Origin: Rippkaea orientalis PCC 8801
GTDB taxonomy: Bacteria; Cyanobacteriota; Cyanobacteriia; Cyanobacteriales; Microcystaceae
Length of the DNA: 64,000 nt
Reading direction: 5' to 3'
Assembly: GCF_000021805.1 (NCBI RefSeq)
Contig: NC_011726.1
Span: 2,636,097 to 2,700,096, forward strand
Numbering within the stretch: position 1 is the first letter of the stretch; the number at the start of each line of letters is the position of its first letter. Below are positions 28,740-36,918 of the stretch, in pieces. A model generated the notes under the pieces. The model was given only the letters and a program-made list of their open reading frames with translations, searched no databases and was not told the origin of the DNA. The position numbers and the translations under genes were made by a program.

Positions 28740-29255
28740 ATGCTCAAGTTAGGAAAAATTCTCCAAGGGATTAGTTTATCCCTTGTCACCGTTTTTTGTT
28801 TATTAATCTTTTCGGCAGTTTTTGGATTAATCCCACAATCTGTTTTGGCTCAAGAGACGACTATTGATTGTAATCTTCCCGAAAGTATTGCGATTACTTT
28901 TCTTGAGGCAAAATGTAGCGAAAGACTTTTAGATGAGCCTGAAACCTTTTATCGTTATTATAGTCAAGAGGAATACAAAAAAGGTCGCTATTTAACGACT
29001 GATCAATATGCTCTGAACACGGAAGTCATCCAAAAGTTAGCCCTCAAACAGGAATGGGGTAATCAAGCAACGATGATAATGACTGTTACTTTACCTCAAG
29101 GAACAACGGTTTATGAAGGACTTGCTGCACCACAAACCCCTTCAGAATGTTATCCGGGTGGGGGACAACAAACCTTTATTACTGATTCCAAAAATCCCGC
29201 GATAGAATGGTCTGAAGGTACACCAATTACTGTTGCTGCTTTTAGTTGTCCCTAA
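28740..29255 (+). CDS. Secreted hypothetical protein
   Basis: The 171-residue protein has a clear signal peptide (MLKLGKILQGISLSLVTVF and following) with a likely cleavage site after SVLA, before QETTIDCNL. The mature part has four cysteines (DCNL, AKCS, SECYPG, AFSCP), compatible with two disulphides in the periplasm. The region TTVYEGLAAPQTPSECYPGG is reminiscent of bacterial toxin-like or cyclophilin-tail segments but is not diagnostic. No domain is assigned. The gene stands alone, 107 bp downstream of tmRNA. Confidence 0.7.
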   Translation: MLKLGKILQGISLSLVTVFCLLIFSAVFGLIPQSVLAQETTIDCNLPESIAITFLEAKCSERLLDEPETFYRYYSQEEYKKGRYLTTDQYALNTEVIQKLALKQEWGNQATMIMTVTLPQGTTVYEGLAAPQTPSECYPGGGQQTFITDSKNPAIEWSEGTPITVAAFSCP

Positions 29256-29315
29256 TCTAGTAGGACAGTTTTAATATTCGTGAGCTACACTAGACTGTAA
29301 GTTGGGTCAATCTAG

Positions 29316-29350
29316 GAAACCCAACATCAATTAAGGTTATGTTGGGTTTC
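29316..29350. repeat. 12-bp perfect inverted repeat
   Basis: GAAACCCAACAT (29316-29327) and ATGTTGGGTTTC (29339-29350) flank an 11-base loop. An additional GTTGGGT occurs upstream at 29301. It could end transcripts of the secreted-protein gene or be a remnant of a mobile repeat. Confidence 0.7.
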
Positions 29351-29380
29351 ACTATCGTTCAATAATCGTTCTCAAAAATT

Positions 29381-29665
29381 ATGGAAGTTAAACAACAAGA
29401 ATTGATTAAATTAATCGATAAAGCGGTTGATATAGCTCAACAAATGGAAAAAACCCAAAAATCGAATACTCATCACCTCAATCAATTAGTTACTGTTCTC
29501 AGAACTATTAAAAATGATGCCCTTAAAGGAAGTTTAGAACCGTCAAAAGGGATAGTAACTTTAGGGTTATCCCGTCAAGTTGCTGATTGGATTGAACCGT
29601 TAGACTCCCCTTTATTAACCATTGTTGGTGAAATTGAAAAATACTATCAAAAACACCTTAATTAA
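29381..29665 (+). CDS. Small hypothetical helical protein
   Basis: The 94-residue protein, MEVKQQELIKLIDKAVDIAQ onward, appears mostly helical with a Gln/Lys-rich N-terminal half, and ends VGEIEKYYQKHLN. No family is recognised. It has an ATG start at 29381 and composition like neighbouring genes. It is isolated between an inverted repeat and a dispersed-repeat copy. The fold might be a small coiled-coil, but nothing indicates its role. Confidence 0.6.
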   Translation: MEVKQQELIKLIDKAVDIAQQMEKTQKSNTHHLNQLVTVLRTIKNDALKGSLEPSKGIVTLGLSRQVADWIEPLDSPLLTIVGEIEKYYQKHLN

Positions 29666-29674
29666 TAGATATTC

Positions 29675-29700
29675 GTAGGGTCGGCAATGCCCACCTTACG
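29675..29700. repeat. Dispersed GGGTGGGCAATGCCCACC-type repeat, copy
   Basis: GTAGGGTCGGCAATGCCCAC, continuing CTTAC, is an imperfect palindrome. Related copies are at 23216, 32309 and 39451. It lies between the convergent ends of the small helical-protein gene and selO. Confidence 0.75.
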
Positions 29701-29740
29701 GTTTAATTATGATAAGCTACTCAGCTTAAAAAATGTTGTA

Positions 29741-31162
29741 TCATAATTTATGTTGTAACTTGTTCACTAATCCATAGAAAGGTTGCCAATCATCTTCATG
29801 GGCGATCGCATTCCAAACCGTTTCTATATTATCTCTAATTAAGGTTGTTGGTGGATTAGACTCTTGTAAACATTTCCCGATTTTTTCCATCGTGTCTTGA
29901 GGGAATTGATTGAGAATTTTATGATAAATAGTACGCCATGTTGTCCAATCTGCGGGGGGTAAGGTTTGATTTTCTAAAATTGTAGCACCGTTTTTACGCC
30001 AACCATAATTAAAGTCTTGGGATAGGGTAGCAAAGAAACCTCCATAACTCATTTGTGTTTCTTGCAAAATTTCTAAGGTTTTAGCCAATAAGTCATCTGC
30101 TTCCCCCAAATTAATTTGCTCAAATCCCAATCTTTTGAGCATTAATTGACGATAATAACTTTGATAATACTCATCAAATTTAGCTAAAGCGGATTCTAAA
30201 TTAGGCGGAAAAGTTACCGTCATTAACGGTAATTGTAGCATCTCCAAATTCAAACGACAAATGAACGGTTGATTGCCATAACTATAACGTCCACCGTAAT
30301 CAAAATAAGCGGCCGTAAATTTAGGATCATAGCTAGGGATAAAAGCGTAGGGGCCATAATCAAAACTTTCCCCTGTAATCGACATATTATCAGTATTTAA
30401 TACCCCATGACAAAATCCAGCGGCCATCCACTGCGCTACTAATTGGGCTACTCTTCTCACCAATTCAGCATAAAATAAGGTATTGCGGTTATCAGATTGA
30501 GCAATTTCAGGATAGTAAATATCAATCACATGATCCAACAATTTTTGAATTAAATCAGGACGTTTAATATAATATAATCGCTCAAACGTTCCAAACCGAA
30601 TATGAGAACGGTTTAAACGAATCATCACCGAAGAACGAGTCGGGGAAGGTTCATCCCCTCTCCATAATGCTTCCCCCGTTTCTATCAGACTGAGACAGCG
30701 AGAGGTTCTCACTCCCAAACTATGCAACGTTTCAGCAGCTAATACCTCTCTGACTCCCCCTTTCAGGGTTAATCTTCCATCTCCACCACGAGAATAAGGA
30801 GTCGTTCCTGACCCTTTTGTGCCAAAATCGTATAATTGGTTATCTTTCCCTCGTATCTGTCCGTAGAGAAACCCCCTTCCATCCCCTAAAAAGGGGTTAT
30901 ATTCTCCAAATTGATAGCCATGATAGCGTAAGGCTAAAAATGGACGAATTGACTTGAATTTCCCAAAGGATTCAATAAAATGGCGATCTCGTACATCTTC
31001 AGCAGACAAGTTGAATAGGGGTAATAAATGATCGTTGCGAAAGCGGAGGATATGTTGGGGAAATTCAGCAGCCATTACTGTATCGTAATAGTCGTCCCCT
31101 AGATTTTCGAGGATGGGTTCGTAATTAAGATTAAGGAAGGGATTATCTGGGGTTTCTGTCAT
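29741..31162 (-). CDS. selO: SelO/YdiU family protein adenylyltransferase
   Basis: The 473-residue pseudokinase-fold protein is of the SelO family, whose members transfer AMP from ATP to serine, threonine or tyrosine of proteins. Visible landmarks are [20 protein letters not shown] with [17 protein letters not shown], then [16 protein letters not shown] with the metal-binding Asn and Asp, and [12 protein letters not shown]. The start is taken at ATG 31162 ([14 protein letters not shown]); a TTG three codons upstream is less likely. There is no C-terminal selenocysteine or Cys motif, as in most bacterial members. It is monocistronic. Confidence 0.9.
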   Translation of the reverse strand: MTETPDNPFLNLNYEPILENLGDDYYDTVMAAEFPQHILRFRNDHLLPLFNLSAEDVRDRHFIESFGKFKSIRPFLALRYHGYQFGEYNPFLGDGRGFLYGQIRGKDNQLYDFGTKGSGTTPYSRGGDGRLTLKGGVREVLAAETLHSLGVRTSRCLSLIETGEALWRGDEPSPTRSSVMIRLNRSHIRFGTFERLYYIKRPDLIQKLLDHVIDIYYPEIAQSDNRNTLFYAELVRRVAQLVAQWMAAGFCHGVLNTDNMSITGESFDYGPYAFIPSYDPKFTAAYFDYGGRYSYGNQPFICRLNLEMLQLPLMTVTFPPNLESALAKFDEYYQSYYRQLMLKRLGFEQINLGEADDLLAKTLEILQETQMSYGGFFATLSQDFNYGWRKNGATILENQTLPPADWTTWRTIYHKILNQFPQDTMEKIGKCLQESNPPTTLIRDNIETVWNAIAHEDDWQPFYGLVNKLQHKL

Positions 31163-31296
31163 ATTATACAAAAGGTTTCTAGTTTATCACTAGGCTGCTT
31201 TTAGATTGTAGCGAATTTCAACAATTTAATCTATCCTCAAGATCAATTATTGACTATTCCTATCAAGATAAATACCTTTTTAAAAAAAATTTAGAT

Positions 31297-32127
31297 TTAA
31301 GCCATTTTTTCTTCAATGACAAGAGTAGCACTTACCCATCTTCCTTCATTATCATAACTACGAATGAGTCGTTTCCGTTTAGTGGGTTCAATTAGCCAAC
31401 CCGTTTCTACTAAGAAAGATTGACGATTTTTGAGTTGTAAAGGAACTAAACTAGACCCCCCACCAGGAAGTAATAATAACCTCATTTTTTGGCTTCCTTG
31501 TTCAAATTCTAATCGATGATTATAGACGGAAGCAGTTGAGGTAAGGGTTTGATTATAAAAGTTTAATTGTTGTTCGACTTGTTGCTCATTAATTCTCTTG
31601 ACAATTAAGGTAGTAGAGAAGCTTTCGGGGGGTCTTAAATCAGGGTATAATGTATAAGCTTGACCCACCCATTTTCCGAGTAATTGTTCTAGGATTAATT
31701 GAGGCTGTTCTGGTGCTGTTGTTTCAGCGCGTTTCTCTCGAATTAAGGTTAAACCATTAAATAATCCCTCTTTATCAAATTGTTGCACAAAACGGAGACG
31801 GCGATCAGCATTAACAAAACCAAATTCACTATAAAATTCCGAAAAAGGAGCCATTTGCATATTACCTTTAGAGAAGCAACCATCATCAAAAAAGAGCAAA
31901 TGACGACCTAAAGATTGATATACTTGAGTCAATTCTCTCACAGGAGGTTCACTCATATCCCCAGTTCCATACCGACTAAGACTCAAGCGAACTTGATCAT
32001 TTTCTTCGGGTGCTAAGGTTAATATAGAAGGGTTACTTTCTAAAACTTCGCCCATTGGCGAGATCTTCGTGAAAGAGCCTTCCCAAACCCCTAAATTTTG
32101 CTTAAAATTCTCCCATTGTGTTTCCAT
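31297..32127 (-). CDS. DUF3598 family protein (lipocalin-like)
   Basis: The 276-residue protein fits DUF3598, a cyanobacterial family with two lipocalin-like halves. It starts METQWENFKQNLGVWEGSF, has a second GKWVGQAYTLYPD near residue 150, and ends with strand-rich KRLIRSYDNEGRWVSATLV. The repeat of the G-x-W lipocalin start supports the double-barrel layout. It would bind a hydrophobic ligand, but none is known to me. No signal peptide is present, so it is probably cytoplasmic or thylakoid-associated. Confidence 0.82.
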   Translation of the reverse strand: METQWENFKQNLGVWEGSFTKISPMGEVLESNPSILTLAPEENDQVRLSLSRYGTGDMSEPPVRELTQVYQSLGRHLLFFDDGCFSKGNMQMAPFSEFYSEFGFVNADRRLRFVQQFDKEGLFNGLTLIREKRAETTAPEQPQLILEQLLGKWVGQAYTLYPDLRPPESFSTTLIVKRINEQQVEQQLNFYNQTLTSTASVYNHRLEFEQGSQKMRLLLLPGGGSSLVPLQLKNRQSFLVETGWLIEPTKRKRLIRSYDNEGRWVSATLVIEEKMA

Positions 32128-32308
32128 TAGCTTACCTACTTAAATTTTTTCTGTATTTTACTATAAAATGTCAATCTAAGTCAGTAAGTAGATGAGCATA
32201 ATTAAACGAAGAATACCTGTAGTGGCCTGTTTCAGATAAAATGTTGCTTAAGAATTTAGCCCTAACTACGAACCTAGAGCTATTTCCCTATTTTAGATAA
32301 AACAATCC

Positions 32309-32331
32309 GGTAGGTAGGCAATGCCCATTTT
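32309..32331. repeat. Dispersed GGGTGGGCAATGCCCACC-type repeat, decayed copy
   Basis: GGTAGGTAGGCAATGCCCAT is a weaker copy of the family at 29675 and 39451. The second half of the palindrome has decayed. It lies in the 256-bp spacer between the divergent DUF3598 and S4-domain genes. Confidence 0.6.
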
Positions 32332-32383
32332 AAGCTTATTTATCTTGGATTAATCATTAAAAATAAGGAGAAATAAATAAACT

Positions 32384-32599
32384 GTGACTAATCAGCTATT
32401 AAATGACCAACAAACTACCATTAAATTAGCTCAATTTCTTAAGTGGAAAGGACTGGTAAGAACAGGTGGAGAAGCTAAGTTAAGGATACAAGGAGGCGAA
32501 GTTTTTGTGAATGGAATACTGGAAACAAGACGAGGACGAAAGTTGATAACTGGAGATCAGGTAACAATTGATTACGAAACCTATGAAGTTCAATTGTAA
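32384..32599 (+). CDS. S4-domain RNA-binding protein (YbcJ-like)
   Basis: The 71-residue protein is a single S4 domain: IKLAQFLKWKGLVRTGGEAK, then IQGGEVFVNG and RRGRKLITGDQV. Small stand-alone S4 proteins bind structured RNA such as rRNA. The start is GTG at 32384, after AAGGAG (32366-32371) with a slightly long spacer. It is monocistronic. The RNA target is unknown. Confidence 0.85.
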   Translation: MTNQLLNDQQTTIKLAQFLKWKGLVRTGGEAKLRIQGGEVFVNGILETRRGRKLITGDQVTIDYETYEVQL

Positions 32600-32643
32600 A
32601 TTAGTTTGAGATTATTTTAATGATTAAAATAGCAACTCATAAT

Positions 32644-33129
32644 TCAAAGATTTAATAATAATAAAATCTGTTTGATGATTTCTTCGACGGATAAACTAAT
32701 ATCTATAATAATTGCATTTTTAGGTTCCTCTAAAGCTTGAAATTGAGATTGTAATAAGTTACTTTTCATGAAATGATTTTCTCGGTTTTCTAATCTTTGT
32801 AAGATTTGTTCAAAACGACCTTTTAAATAAATCCATTGGATATAGTGATCATTATTATTCAGTAATTCACGATAGGACTTTCTCAAACAAGAACAAGCGA
32901 TTATCGCATTTTGTTGTTTGTTTTCTAAAGACTCAATTAAGTCTTGTAATCTTTTTAACCAAGGTTGGCGATCGCAATCAGTTAGAGCAATTCCTTGCCT
33001 CATTTTTTCAATATTCTCAATAGGATGAAAATCATCGGCATCATAAAACAAATAATTTAATTTTTCACTGAGCTTTTGTCCTATCGTCGTTTTTCCTGAA
33101 CCCGAAACCCCCATAACAATATAAATCAT
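32644..33129 (-). CDS. gntK: Gluconokinase (carbohydrate kinase, P-loop)
   Basis: The 161-residue P-loop kinase starts MIYIVMGVSGSGKTTIGQKL, a Walker A motif typical of GntK. FYDADDFHPIENIEKMRQGIALTD is a family signature (substrate site and lid), followed by DRQPWLKRLQ and ACSCLRKSYR. It converts gluconate to 6-phosphogluconate, feeding the oxidative pentose phosphate or Entner-Doudoroff pathway. I chose ATG 33129, which is preceded by GGGGAA, over the ATG at 33141. It is not close to other gluconate genes. Confidence 0.88.
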   Translation of the reverse strand: MIYIVMGVSGSGKTTIGQKLSEKLNYLFYDADDFHPIENIEKMRQGIALTDCDRQPWLKRLQDLIESLENKQQNAIIACSCLRKSYRELLNNNDHYIQWIYLKGRFEQILQRLENRENHFMKSNLLQSQFQALEEPKNAIIIDISLSVEEIIKQILLLLNL

Positions 33130-33194
33130 ATAATTCCCCATGGAAATTGTGTTACATTGAAAACTAATAAATTATCAATAACTAATGACCACTT

Positions 33195-33359
33195 ATGCCC
33201 GTTTTTATTATAGTCTTATTTTTCTTCCTGACTAATTGGATATTTTCTAATTTTTTAGCAATTATTCCTATGCTGTTTATGGATTATATCAATTCATTCC
33301 TTTCAACTTCTTTGCTCATTATATTAGCAATTATTGTTAGCTGGTTTTTTGGAGATTGA
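33195..33359 (+). CDS. Small two-helix membrane protein
   Basis: A 54-residue open frame runs from ATG 33195 to TGA 33359, almost entirely hydrophobic: MPVFIIVLFFFLTNWIFSNF, then a short polar turn DYINS and a second helix SLLIILAIIVSWFFGD. It would cross the membrane twice. It is divergent to gntK, whose start lies 65 bp away, and rpsB follows. It is short, so a chance frame cannot be excluded, but the consistent hydrophobicity and ATG start support a gene. Confidence 0.5.
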   Translation: MPVFIIVLFFFLTNWIFSNFLAIIPMLFMDYINSFLSTSLLIILAIIVSWFFGD

Positions 33360-33407
33360 TTAATCTTGTCCCGCTTCACGTCAAGAAATGAAATTTTGGG
33401 GTTGAAC

Positions 33408-33435
33408 TTGTCTCAACAAGTTTCAGTTCTATGCT
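33408..33435 (+). promoter_or_regulatory. Possible rpsB promoter
   Basis: TTGTCT (33408-33413), 16 bases, TATGCT (33430-33435). Spacing is acceptable but both boxes deviate from consensus. The 5' leader would be about 100 nt. Confidence 0.35.
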
Positions 33436-33541
33436 ATCCTAGTAAAGTTGTCAAAATATCGCACATCTAGGGTTTCGGGTGTTTCTTTTCAAGAAATCCC
33501 CCTGGATGGAGGATAAACCCGAATCAGGAGCAAAATTAAAA

Positions 33542-34348
33542 ATGCCAGTTGTCTCACTCGCCGAATTACTAGAGTCAGGGGTTCACTTTGGCCACCAGAC
33601 CCGACGTTGGAACCCCAAGATGTCCCCCTACATCTATACTGCGCGTAACGGGGTACACATCATTGACCTAGTGCAAACCGCCCAATTGATGGAAAATGCC
33701 TACGAATACGTTCGCAAATCCTCAGAACAAGGCAAGCGGTTTCTCTTTATTGGCACTAAACGCCAAGCTGCCGGAATTATCGCCCAAGAAGCATCCCGAT
33801 GTGGAGCCAACTACGTTAACCAGCGTTGGTTAGGAGGAATGCTCACCAACTGGGAAACCATTAAAGGTCGCGTCGAACGCCTCAAAGAATTAGAGTCAAT
33901 GGAAGAAAATGGGGCAATTAGTCGCCGTCCCAAGAAGGAAGCCGCCGTATTGCGTCGAGAATTAGGCAAACTCGACAAATACCTAGGGGGCATCAAAACC
34001 ATGCGGAAATTGCCCGATGTAGTAGTCATTGTAGACCAGCGACGGGAATACAACGCTATCTCCGAATGTCAAAAACTGGGCATTCCGATTATTTCTATGT
34101 TGGATACCAACTGTGATCCCGACTTTGCTGATATTCCTATCCCTGCTAACGACGATGCCATCCGATCCATTAAACTGATCTTAGGTAAGTTAGCTGATGC
34201 CATTTACGAAGGTCGTCACGGTCAACTCGACTCCGAACAAGATTACGAAGACTTTGATGAGAGCATCAGTGATGAATACGACGACTACGAAGACGAAGAA
34301 GAGTATGAAGAGCAAGATCTAGAGGTTGACGCTTCTGAAGACGAATAA
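33542..34348 (+). CDS. rpsB: 30S ribosomal protein S2 with acidic tail
   Basis: The 268-residue protein has the classic start [20 protein letters not shown] and [24 protein letters not shown] and the later [17 protein letters not shown]. An open frame begins at 33479, but conserved S2 starts at ATG 33542. The last 39 residues contain 24 Asp or Glu, an acidic tail beyond the normal bacterial S2 end of about 230 residues; cyanobacterial S2 proteins often have such tails. EF-Ts follows after 90 bp. S2 is needed for 30S assembly on the ribosome back. Confidence 0.96.
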   Translation: MPVVSLAELLESGVHFGHQTRRWNPKMSPYIYTARNGVHIIDLVQTAQLMENAYEYVRKSSEQGKRFLFIGTKRQAAGIIAQEASRCGANYVNQRWLGGMLTNWETIKGRVERLKELESMEENGAISRRPKKEAAVLRRELGKLDKYLGGIKTMRKLPDVVVIVDQRREYNAISECQKLGIPIISMLDTNCDPDFADIPIPANDDAIRSIKLILGKLADAIYEGRHGQLDSEQDYEDFDESISDEYDDYEDEEEYEEQDLEVDASEDE

Positions 34349-34364
34349 AGTCTCGTTTTTTGAT

Positions 34365-34396
34365 GAGGGAAACTTCTGTGATAGAAGACTTCCCTC
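34365..34396 (+). promoter_or_regulatory. Hairpin in the rpsB-tsf spacer
   Basis: GAGGGAA (34365-34371) pairs with TTCCCTC (34390-34396), and CTTCT (34373-34377) with AGAAG (34383-34387), giving a two-part stem-loop. It lacks a T run, so attenuation or mRNA stability control between rpsB and tsf is more likely than full termination. Confidence 0.5.
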
Positions 34397-34438
34397 CCCA
34401 TGTCATCATAGTTGTTAGAGTAGGAACATAAAATTAAC

Positions 34439-35188
34439 ATGGCGGAAATTTCAGCAAAACAGGTTAAAGAACTTAGAGAAACCACCGGCGCTGGTATGAT
34501 GGACTGCAAAAAAGCACTCCAAGAAAACCAGGGCGATATGACTAAGGCCATAGAATGGCTACGGCAAAAGGGGATCACCTCGGCCGAGAAAAAATCTGGA
34601 CGGCAAACCGCAGAAGGGTTAGTGGAAAGTTACATTCATACCGGAGGCCGTATTGGGGTTCTGGTGGAAGTTAACTGCGAAACGGACTTTGTCGCGCGTC
34701 GAGAAGAATTTAAGGAACTCGTTCGCAATGTTGCCATGCAAATTGCCGCCTGTCCCAACGTAGAATACATTCAAGGTAGCGATATTCCAGAAGCTGTTGT
34801 TGCCAAAGAAAAAGAAATCGAGATGGGGCGCGATGATTTGGGCAATAAACCCGATAACATCAAGGAAAAGATTGTTCAAGGTCGCATTGAAAAGCGAATC
34901 AAAGAACTCTGTTTGTTAGATCAACCCTATATTCGGGATCAAAATGTTACCGTTGAAGAGTTGATTAAACAAACCATTGCTCAACTTGGTGAAAATATCC
35001 AAGTTCGCCGTTTTACTCGCTTTGTGTTAGGGGAAGGCATCGAAAAACAAGAAGTTGACTTTGCTAGAGAAGTCGCTGAACAAGCAGGACAATTAGCCCC
35101 AGAAGCTGAGTCTACAACAGAAACTGCTGATGCAACTTCCGAGACAACAACTGAAAAATCTTCTGCGAAAAAGAAGAAGAAAAAGTAG
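34439..35188 (+). CDS. tsf: Elongation factor Ts
   Basis: The 249-residue nucleotide-exchange factor for EF-Tu starts [20 protein letters not shown], then [13 protein letters not shown] and the core [10 protein letters not shown]-type motif ([13 protein letters not shown]). One dimerisation-domain repeat is present and the C-terminus ends with a Lys-rich KKKKKK tail. This length fits the cyanobacterial single-core form rather than the long multi-S1 chloroplast type. It is the second gene of the rpsB-tsf operon and is followed by a terminator at 35217-35258. Confidence 0.96.
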   Translation: MAEISAKQVKELRETTGAGMMDCKKALQENQGDMTKAIEWLRQKGITSAEKKSGRQTAEGLVESYIHTGGRIGVLVEVNCETDFVARREEFKELVRNVAMQIAACPNVEYIQGSDIPEAVVAKEKEIEMGRDDLGNKPDNIKEKIVQGRIEKRIKELCLLDQPYIRDQNVTVEELIKQTIAQLGENIQVRRFTRFVLGEGIEKQEVDFAREVAEQAGQLAPEAESTTETADATSETTTEKSSAKKKKKK

Positions 35189-35216
35189 TTTTCTCCCCAT
35201 AGATTCCTTTGATATT

Positions 35217-35258
35217 AAGGCAAAAGCGAGGAAATATTTATCTCACTTTTGCCTTTTT
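35217..35258 (+). terminator. Terminator of rpsB-tsf
   Basis: AAGGCAAAAG (35217-35226) pairs with CTTTTGCCTT (35246-35255) around a 19-base loop that contains GAG/CTC, followed by TTTAT. It lies 28 bp after the tsf stop. The next gene therefore starts beyond it, at 35290. Confidence 0.85.
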
Positions 35259-35289
35259 ATCATTATTATTCCCTAGAGAAATATTATAT

Positions 35290-36153
35290 ATGGCTAAATC
35301 TCTTCAGCAAATTAGACAAGATCTAGCAGCATTTGAAGAAAAAACCACTGAACTTGCTGGATTATTAAATGACCTTTATCGTAAACATTTAACCTCATTA
35401 AGTCAATCTGTTAAACAACAGTTAATTTTAGCTTTTTATCAAATTTGCACCCAAATTTATCCTGATGAATTTTTAAAATTATCTTTTAATCAACGGGAAA
35501 AACTCCAAGGTAATTTACGGCAGTTGGCTAGAGGAATTGAAAGCAAACTGTTAGCTTGCTTAGAAATCCGTCCCCAAATTCCCCAGTCAACTATTACCGA
35601 ACAAATTTTATTACAGTTATCTCGGACAGAAGATTCATCCTTTGAATTACCAAATGCTGAGTCCCAATCACCTATTTCCGAGATTAAAAACCCAGAAGAA
35701 TTAGTCCATTGGTGTCAAACCATAGAACAAGGAATTAGTGATAGTTTAGATCAGCTATCCCATGAGGCTAATAATTACCTACAACAAGCAAAGATTATTC
35801 CGACAAACTTACCCCCTCAATTAATAGAAATGGCTTTACAAGCAGAAGAAGTCGGCATGGCTGCTGGAGGAACACCGAATATCCTCAATTTGCTCGTAGA
35901 AACCAACACCCAACAACCAGAAGAAGATGAAGAAACAGAAGAAGAAAAACAAGCTAAAATAACCAAAATTTCGGCTATTAGGCTACGCTTACCCGAAATT
36001 ATCTTTGCTGATGCTACCTTAAGTCTTGAACTCAAAGAAATTCGTAATCTCCTAGAAAAACTCAAAAAAATGCGTCAAAATTACCGTCAAACCCAACGGG
36101 AATACGCCAAAGCTGAAGCAGAAACCGCCTGGCGTGCCAGTTGGCATGAATAA
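35290..36153 (+). CDS. Conserved cyanobacterial hypothetical, coiled-coil
   Basis: The 287-residue protein starts MAKSLQQIRQDLAAFEEKTT at ATG 35290, chosen because an upstream start at 35209 would lie across the tsf terminator. It is largely helical, with a Gln/Leu-rich N-terminal region, an acidic segment (EEDEETEEEKQAK, about 212-224) and a basic C-terminal coiled coil (LRLPEIIFADATLSLELKE, then KKMRQNYRQTQREYAKA). I recognise no domain. No membrane segment or signal is visible. Function is unknown; the flanks, rpsB-tsf and a toxin-antitoxin relic, do not suggest one. Confidence 0.75.
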   Translation: MAKSLQQIRQDLAAFEEKTTELAGLLNDLYRKHLTSLSQSVKQQLILAFYQICTQIYPDEFLKLSFNQREKLQGNLRQLARGIESKLLACLEIRPQIPQSTITEQILLQLSRTEDSSFELPNAESQSPISEIKNPEELVHWCQTIEQGISDSLDQLSHEANNYLQQAKIIPTNLPPQLIEMALQAEEVGMAAGGTPNILNLLVETNTQQPEEDEETEEEKQAKITKISAIRLRLPEIIFADATLSLELKEIRNLLEKLKKMRQNYRQTQREYAKAEAETAWRASWHE

Positions 36154-36233
36154 TCTCACTAAGAGGCAATCAGATCTTGGTTAGAATGGTCTAGATGGTG
36201 ATTGGTCAACCTAAATATTGTGAGAATAGTCCT

Positions 36234-36599
36234 ATGAGTGTTAACGCCGAATTTAAAGTTTCTGCTCCACCGTTCCGTTGGGATGAGTCGGGAGGTATTC
36301 GTATTGGTCAGAGCCGCGTTACCCTCGATAGTCTTTTAGCTGCATATCATAGTGGATTTACGCCTGAAGAAATTGCATTTCAGTATTCTGTTCTTCATTT
36401 AGAAGAAATATACTCAGCTATCGCTTACTATCTCAACCATCGACAGCAAATAGATAAATACCTAGAGCAACGTCGCCAAAAAGCTCAGCAGCAACGTAGT
36501 GAATTTGTCGAACAGTATAACTTGGCTGATCTTAGGCAGCGTTTAAGCGATCGCTATCAAACTCAAGGAGAATTAAAAGGTGATGCGTCTATTGGCTGA
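36234..36599 (+). CDS. DUF433 family antitoxin-like protein
   Basis: The 121-residue protein contains a DUF433 winged-helix-like core: PPFRWDESGGIRIGQSRVTL, AAYHSGFTPEEIAFQYSVLH and LEEIYSAIAYYLNHR. DUF433 proteins are usually the antitoxin beside a DUF5615 (PIN-like) toxin. The best start is ATG 36234 (MSVNAEFKVSA) with GAGAA upstream; 36195 is a longer alternative. Its 3' end overlaps the start of a toxin gene at 36583 by 17 bp, the normal arrangement for this pair. That toxin is broken, so this antitoxin now has no partner here. Confidence 0.85.
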   Translation: MSVNAEFKVSAPPFRWDESGGIRIGQSRVTLDSLLAAYHSGFTPEEIAFQYSVLHLEEIYSAIAYYLNHRQQIDKYLEQRRQKAQQQRSEFVEQYNLADLRQRLSDRYQTQGELKGDASIG

Positions 36600-36763
36600 T
36601 GAGAACTTCAACGGTTCGATATTGCGCGGCTTAATCAGACGTTTACCAGACTTAGACATTGTCCGCTCCCATTGGACAGGTTATTGATGACTTATATTTA
36701 TTCGTCTGTTGCAGTCAGACCAACGAATATGAAGGACAGATTCTTTTCATTCCTTTTCCTTAA
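36583..36763 (+). pseudogene. Wrecked DUF5615 PIN-like toxin
   Basis: The first 28 codons read MRLLADENFNGSILRGLIRR and LPDLDIVR, the N-terminus of DUF5615 toxins. Then SHWTGY and a stop at 36685-36687 follow instead of the normal middle. In a frame shifted by one, 36686-36763 encodes DDLYLFVCCSQTNEYEGQIL ending FIPFP, which resembles the usual DUF5615 C-terminus. About 60-70 central residues with the catalytic acidic residues are missing, together with a frameshift. The product cannot be a normal toxin. The start overlaps the DUF433 gene by 17 bp. Confidence 0.75.
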
Positions 36764-36918
36764 TTTCTACAATCCCTAGAAATTGGTAGGTTAGGGTGAG
36801 GGATCTCTAAAAAAAATCAAGAGATTTTATTTTTTTAAGGTTGATTCATGAGAAAATAAGCCAGGAGAGTACATCCGAACATCCCCCTTGATCCTTGACC
36901 CTAGGCTTTTATATTGCC

